This document shows positions 14,904 to 14,934 of a stretch of DNA of 14,934 bases, piece after piece. The notes under the pieces are model-generated. The model was not told the DNA's origin. It was given only the letters and a program-made list of their open reading frames with translations, and ran no database searches. Both the position numbers and the translations under genes were made by a program. This DNA is from LH-M37 sp032251315. Its GTDB lineage: Bacteria; Pseudomonadota; Gammaproteobacteria; SZUA-229. Each line of letters opens with the position of its first letter. The first letter of the stretch is position 1. The stretch lies in NCBI GenBank assembly GCA_032251315.1, contig JAVVEE010000062.1:1-14934 (forward strand), in the 5' to 3' direction.

Positions 14904-14934
14904 CCGAGCGTACACGGATGTATTCTCAGCGCGT

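Overview
The window looks like chromosomal DNA from a free-living gammaproteobacterium with moderate GC. I infer this from a PepN of the E. coli type (about 870 residues, GAMEN and HEXXH sites), an AddA/AddB-like recombination pair of the kind seen in beta- and gammaproteobacteria, a REC-GGDEF-EAL protein, and a GTCATACCGGC-type palindromic intergenic element. I see no phage, plasmid, CRISPR, rRNA or tRNA signature. Most of the content is housekeeping or accessory metabolism rather than a dense island.

Layout. Bases 1-270 (minus) hold the start of a single-pass membrane protein that runs off the left edge. It diverges across only 37 bp from a small HhH-GPD DNA glycosylase (308-940, plus). Convergent to that are an inositol-monophosphatase-family phosphatase (984-1802, minus) and, upstream of it on the same strand, a classical short-chain dehydrogenase (1881-2573, minus). 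Divergent from these is an extended-SDR/epimerase-like protein (2676-3722, plus) whose expected Tyr-xxx-Lys pair is not visible. Then comes a 220-bp MITE-like element (3721-3940) with nested inverted repeats and a possible AAAAAT target duplication; it appears to supply the stop codon of the epimerase-like gene. All remaining genes are on the minus strand: a response regulator with intact GGDEF and EAL domains (4010-5743), aminopeptidase N (5925-8546), an AddA/RecB-like helicase-nuclease (8688-12098) and an AddB-like nuclease-scaffold protein (12095 to about 14818). The last two overlap by 4 bp. The right edge carries a palindromic, repeat-like intergenic sequence.

How the genes work together. 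The addB-like and addA-like genes form an operon expected to resect double-strand breaks with two nuclease domains, an Fe-S 'staple' and one active helicase motor. pepN follows in the same direction but has its own plausible sigma70-type promoter. The glycosylase is an unrelated base-excision-repair gene. The GGDEF-EAL protein is an orphan response regulator that should link a phosphorelay to cyclic-di-GMP turnover. The SDR and IMPase genes may be co-transcribed. I found no wholly new multi-gene system. The most notable non-gene signals are the MITE-like element with its stop-codon effect, the right-edge palindrome, and the altered active site of the epimerase-like protein.
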